Source: Massilia agri
GTDB taxonomy: Bacteria > Pseudomonadota > Gammaproteobacteria > Burkholderiales > Burkholderiaceae_D
Direction: 5' to 3'
Assembly: GCF_024753255.1 (NCBI RefSeq)
Contig: NZ_JANUHA010000001.1
Location: 186,001-250,000 of the forward strand
Length of the DNA stretch: 64,000 nt
Shown: piece after piece, positions 63,344-64,000 of the stretch
How positions within the stretch are numbered: position 1 is the stretch's first letter
Layout: each line of letters opens with the position of its first letter
The notes under the pieces: model-generated
Seen by the model: only the letters and a program-made list of their open reading frames with translations
What the model was told of the DNA's origin: nothing
The model's database searches: none
Position numbers and translations under genes: made by a program

Positions 63344-64000
63344 TCACAGGGACTGTTCCCACACCAGGCGCACGGTCGGACGGACCTGGTACAGGCTGGT
63401 GCGCGCCAGCGGCGCGGCGCCCTCGTAGACGAGGCGCTCCCGGTAGCTGCGCTGCCCCAGGTTGGACAGGGCCAGGCGCAGCCGCGCCTGGGTGTCGAAC
63501 TTCCAGAGCGCGTACAGGTCGAGCTGGCGCCGCGGGGCGTCGAGGCTGAAGACCGGGCTGCCGGCGCGGCTGGCGACCGTGCCGCGGTAGCTGAAGGTTC
63601 CGCCGGCCTCCAGGCGGCTGGAAGGCGCGCTGACGTCCAGCCCGAGGTTGCCGCTCCATGCCGGCTGGTCCTCGATGCGGTTGTCGGGGCCCGGCACGCT
63701 GTCCAGGCGCGACCAGTTGCGCGCCAGGTTGACGCGCGCGGCCAGCGACCCGCGCGTGATGCGGCCTTCGAACTCGAGGCCGCGCGCGGTCGCGCCGCCG
63801 TGGTTGTCCGGCGTGGCGGTCCACGCGCCGCCCTGCAGGGCGATGCGGGTCAGGATTTTGTCGCGGATGCGCTTGTGATAGGCGCTGACGCTGACCATGT
63901 CCGCCTTGCCAAAATAGCGCTCCCAGGCCAGGTCCACGTTTGTCGCGAGTTCGGGCCGCAAGTCCGGATTGCCCTGCAGGTCCGGGTTGGTGGCGCTGTT
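63344..64000 (-). CDS. TonB-dependent receptor, C-terminal part (runs off the window)
   Basis: The last 218 codons of a second TonB-dependent receptor; the reading frame stays open to the window edge. Typical barrel sequences: PDLRPELATNVDLAWERYFG, GATARGLEFEGRI, and terminal ...VRLVWEQSL. The last residue is Leu rather than an aromatic, which is less common for BAM substrates. The ligand is unknown, and most of the gene is outside the window. Confidence 0.88.
   Translation of the reverse strand, partial: NSATNPDLQGNPDLRPELATNVDLAWERYFGKADMVSVSAYHKRIRDKILTRIALQGGAWTATPDNHGGATARGLEFEGRITRGSLAARVNLARNWSRLDSVPGPDNRIEDQPAWSGNLGLDVSAPSSRLEAGGTFSYRGTVASRAGSPVFSLDAPRRQLDLYALWKFDTQARLRLALSNLGQRSYRERLVYEGAAPLARTSLYQVRPTVRLVWEQSL

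Overview
The window is a contiguous piece of a high-GC betaproteobacterial chromosome, most likely Oxalobacteraceae close to Massilia/Telluria. The reasons are the strong G/C third-position bias, the pyrG-kdsA-eno-ftsB and dapA-bamC gene orders, a paired cyanophycin synthetase locus (cphA'-cphA) with its DUF1854 and ABC-transporter companions, and a PEP-CTERM protein. This is inferred from gene content, not from a database search. I see no tRNA, rRNA, CRISPR array or intact insertion sequence.

Layout. 1-2.1 kb: an alpha/beta hydrolase and a PRISE-type SDR. 2.1-10.8 kb: the cyanophycin locus, with an ABC exporter plus DUF1854 protein on the minus strand diverging from cphA', cphA and a coupled MaoC-like hydratase. 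10.9-18.2 kb: a PEP-CTERM protein, mutS with a coupled exported protein, slyD/roxA sharing a divergent promoter, a small unknown protein and an alanine-rich lipoprotein. 18.4-24.4 kb: a minus-strand housekeeping block (bamC, dapA, methyltransferase, M50 protease, YciO/TsaC-like, htpX, rnm). 24.5-30.3 kb: a FlgO-like lipoprotein pair, a hydrolase, gamma carbonic anhydrase, hslO, a thioesterase, an exported protein and dps. 30.4-35 kb: antitoxin-like protein, ftsB, eno, kdsA, pyrG. 35-45 kb: a DUF898 membrane protein, an M48 protease, two paralogous chemoreceptors flanking an M20 amidohydrolase, and a class A penicillin-binding protein. 45-48.4 kb: cytochrome c, gluconokinase, and a lower-GC accessory patch holding a PAAR (type VI secretion tip) reading frame broken by three in-frame stops, a coupled membrane-anchored protein and a cluster of short repeats. 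48.4-64 kb: SOS-controlled dnaE2, a PhzF-like protein, an M61 protease, a TonB-dependent receptor, a KaiC-like ATPase with a hybrid histidine kinase, two tiny genes, a degenerate amidohydrolase, a DUF2384-like protein, a branched-chain amino acid binding protein and the 3' end of a second TonB receptor.

How it works together. The best candidate for an under-described system is the cyanophycin locus. The two synthetases carry complementary defects: CphA' keeps the N-domain HxxEH motif but has lost the Mur-ligase P-loop, while CphA keeps the P-loop but has Gln in place of both His residues. They probably act as a primer-making/polymerising pair, next to an ABC exporter with an unusual cytosolic head. 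The second point of interest is the PAAR region at 46.4-48.4 kb, which looks like a decaying effector/immunity-type module flanked by repeats.
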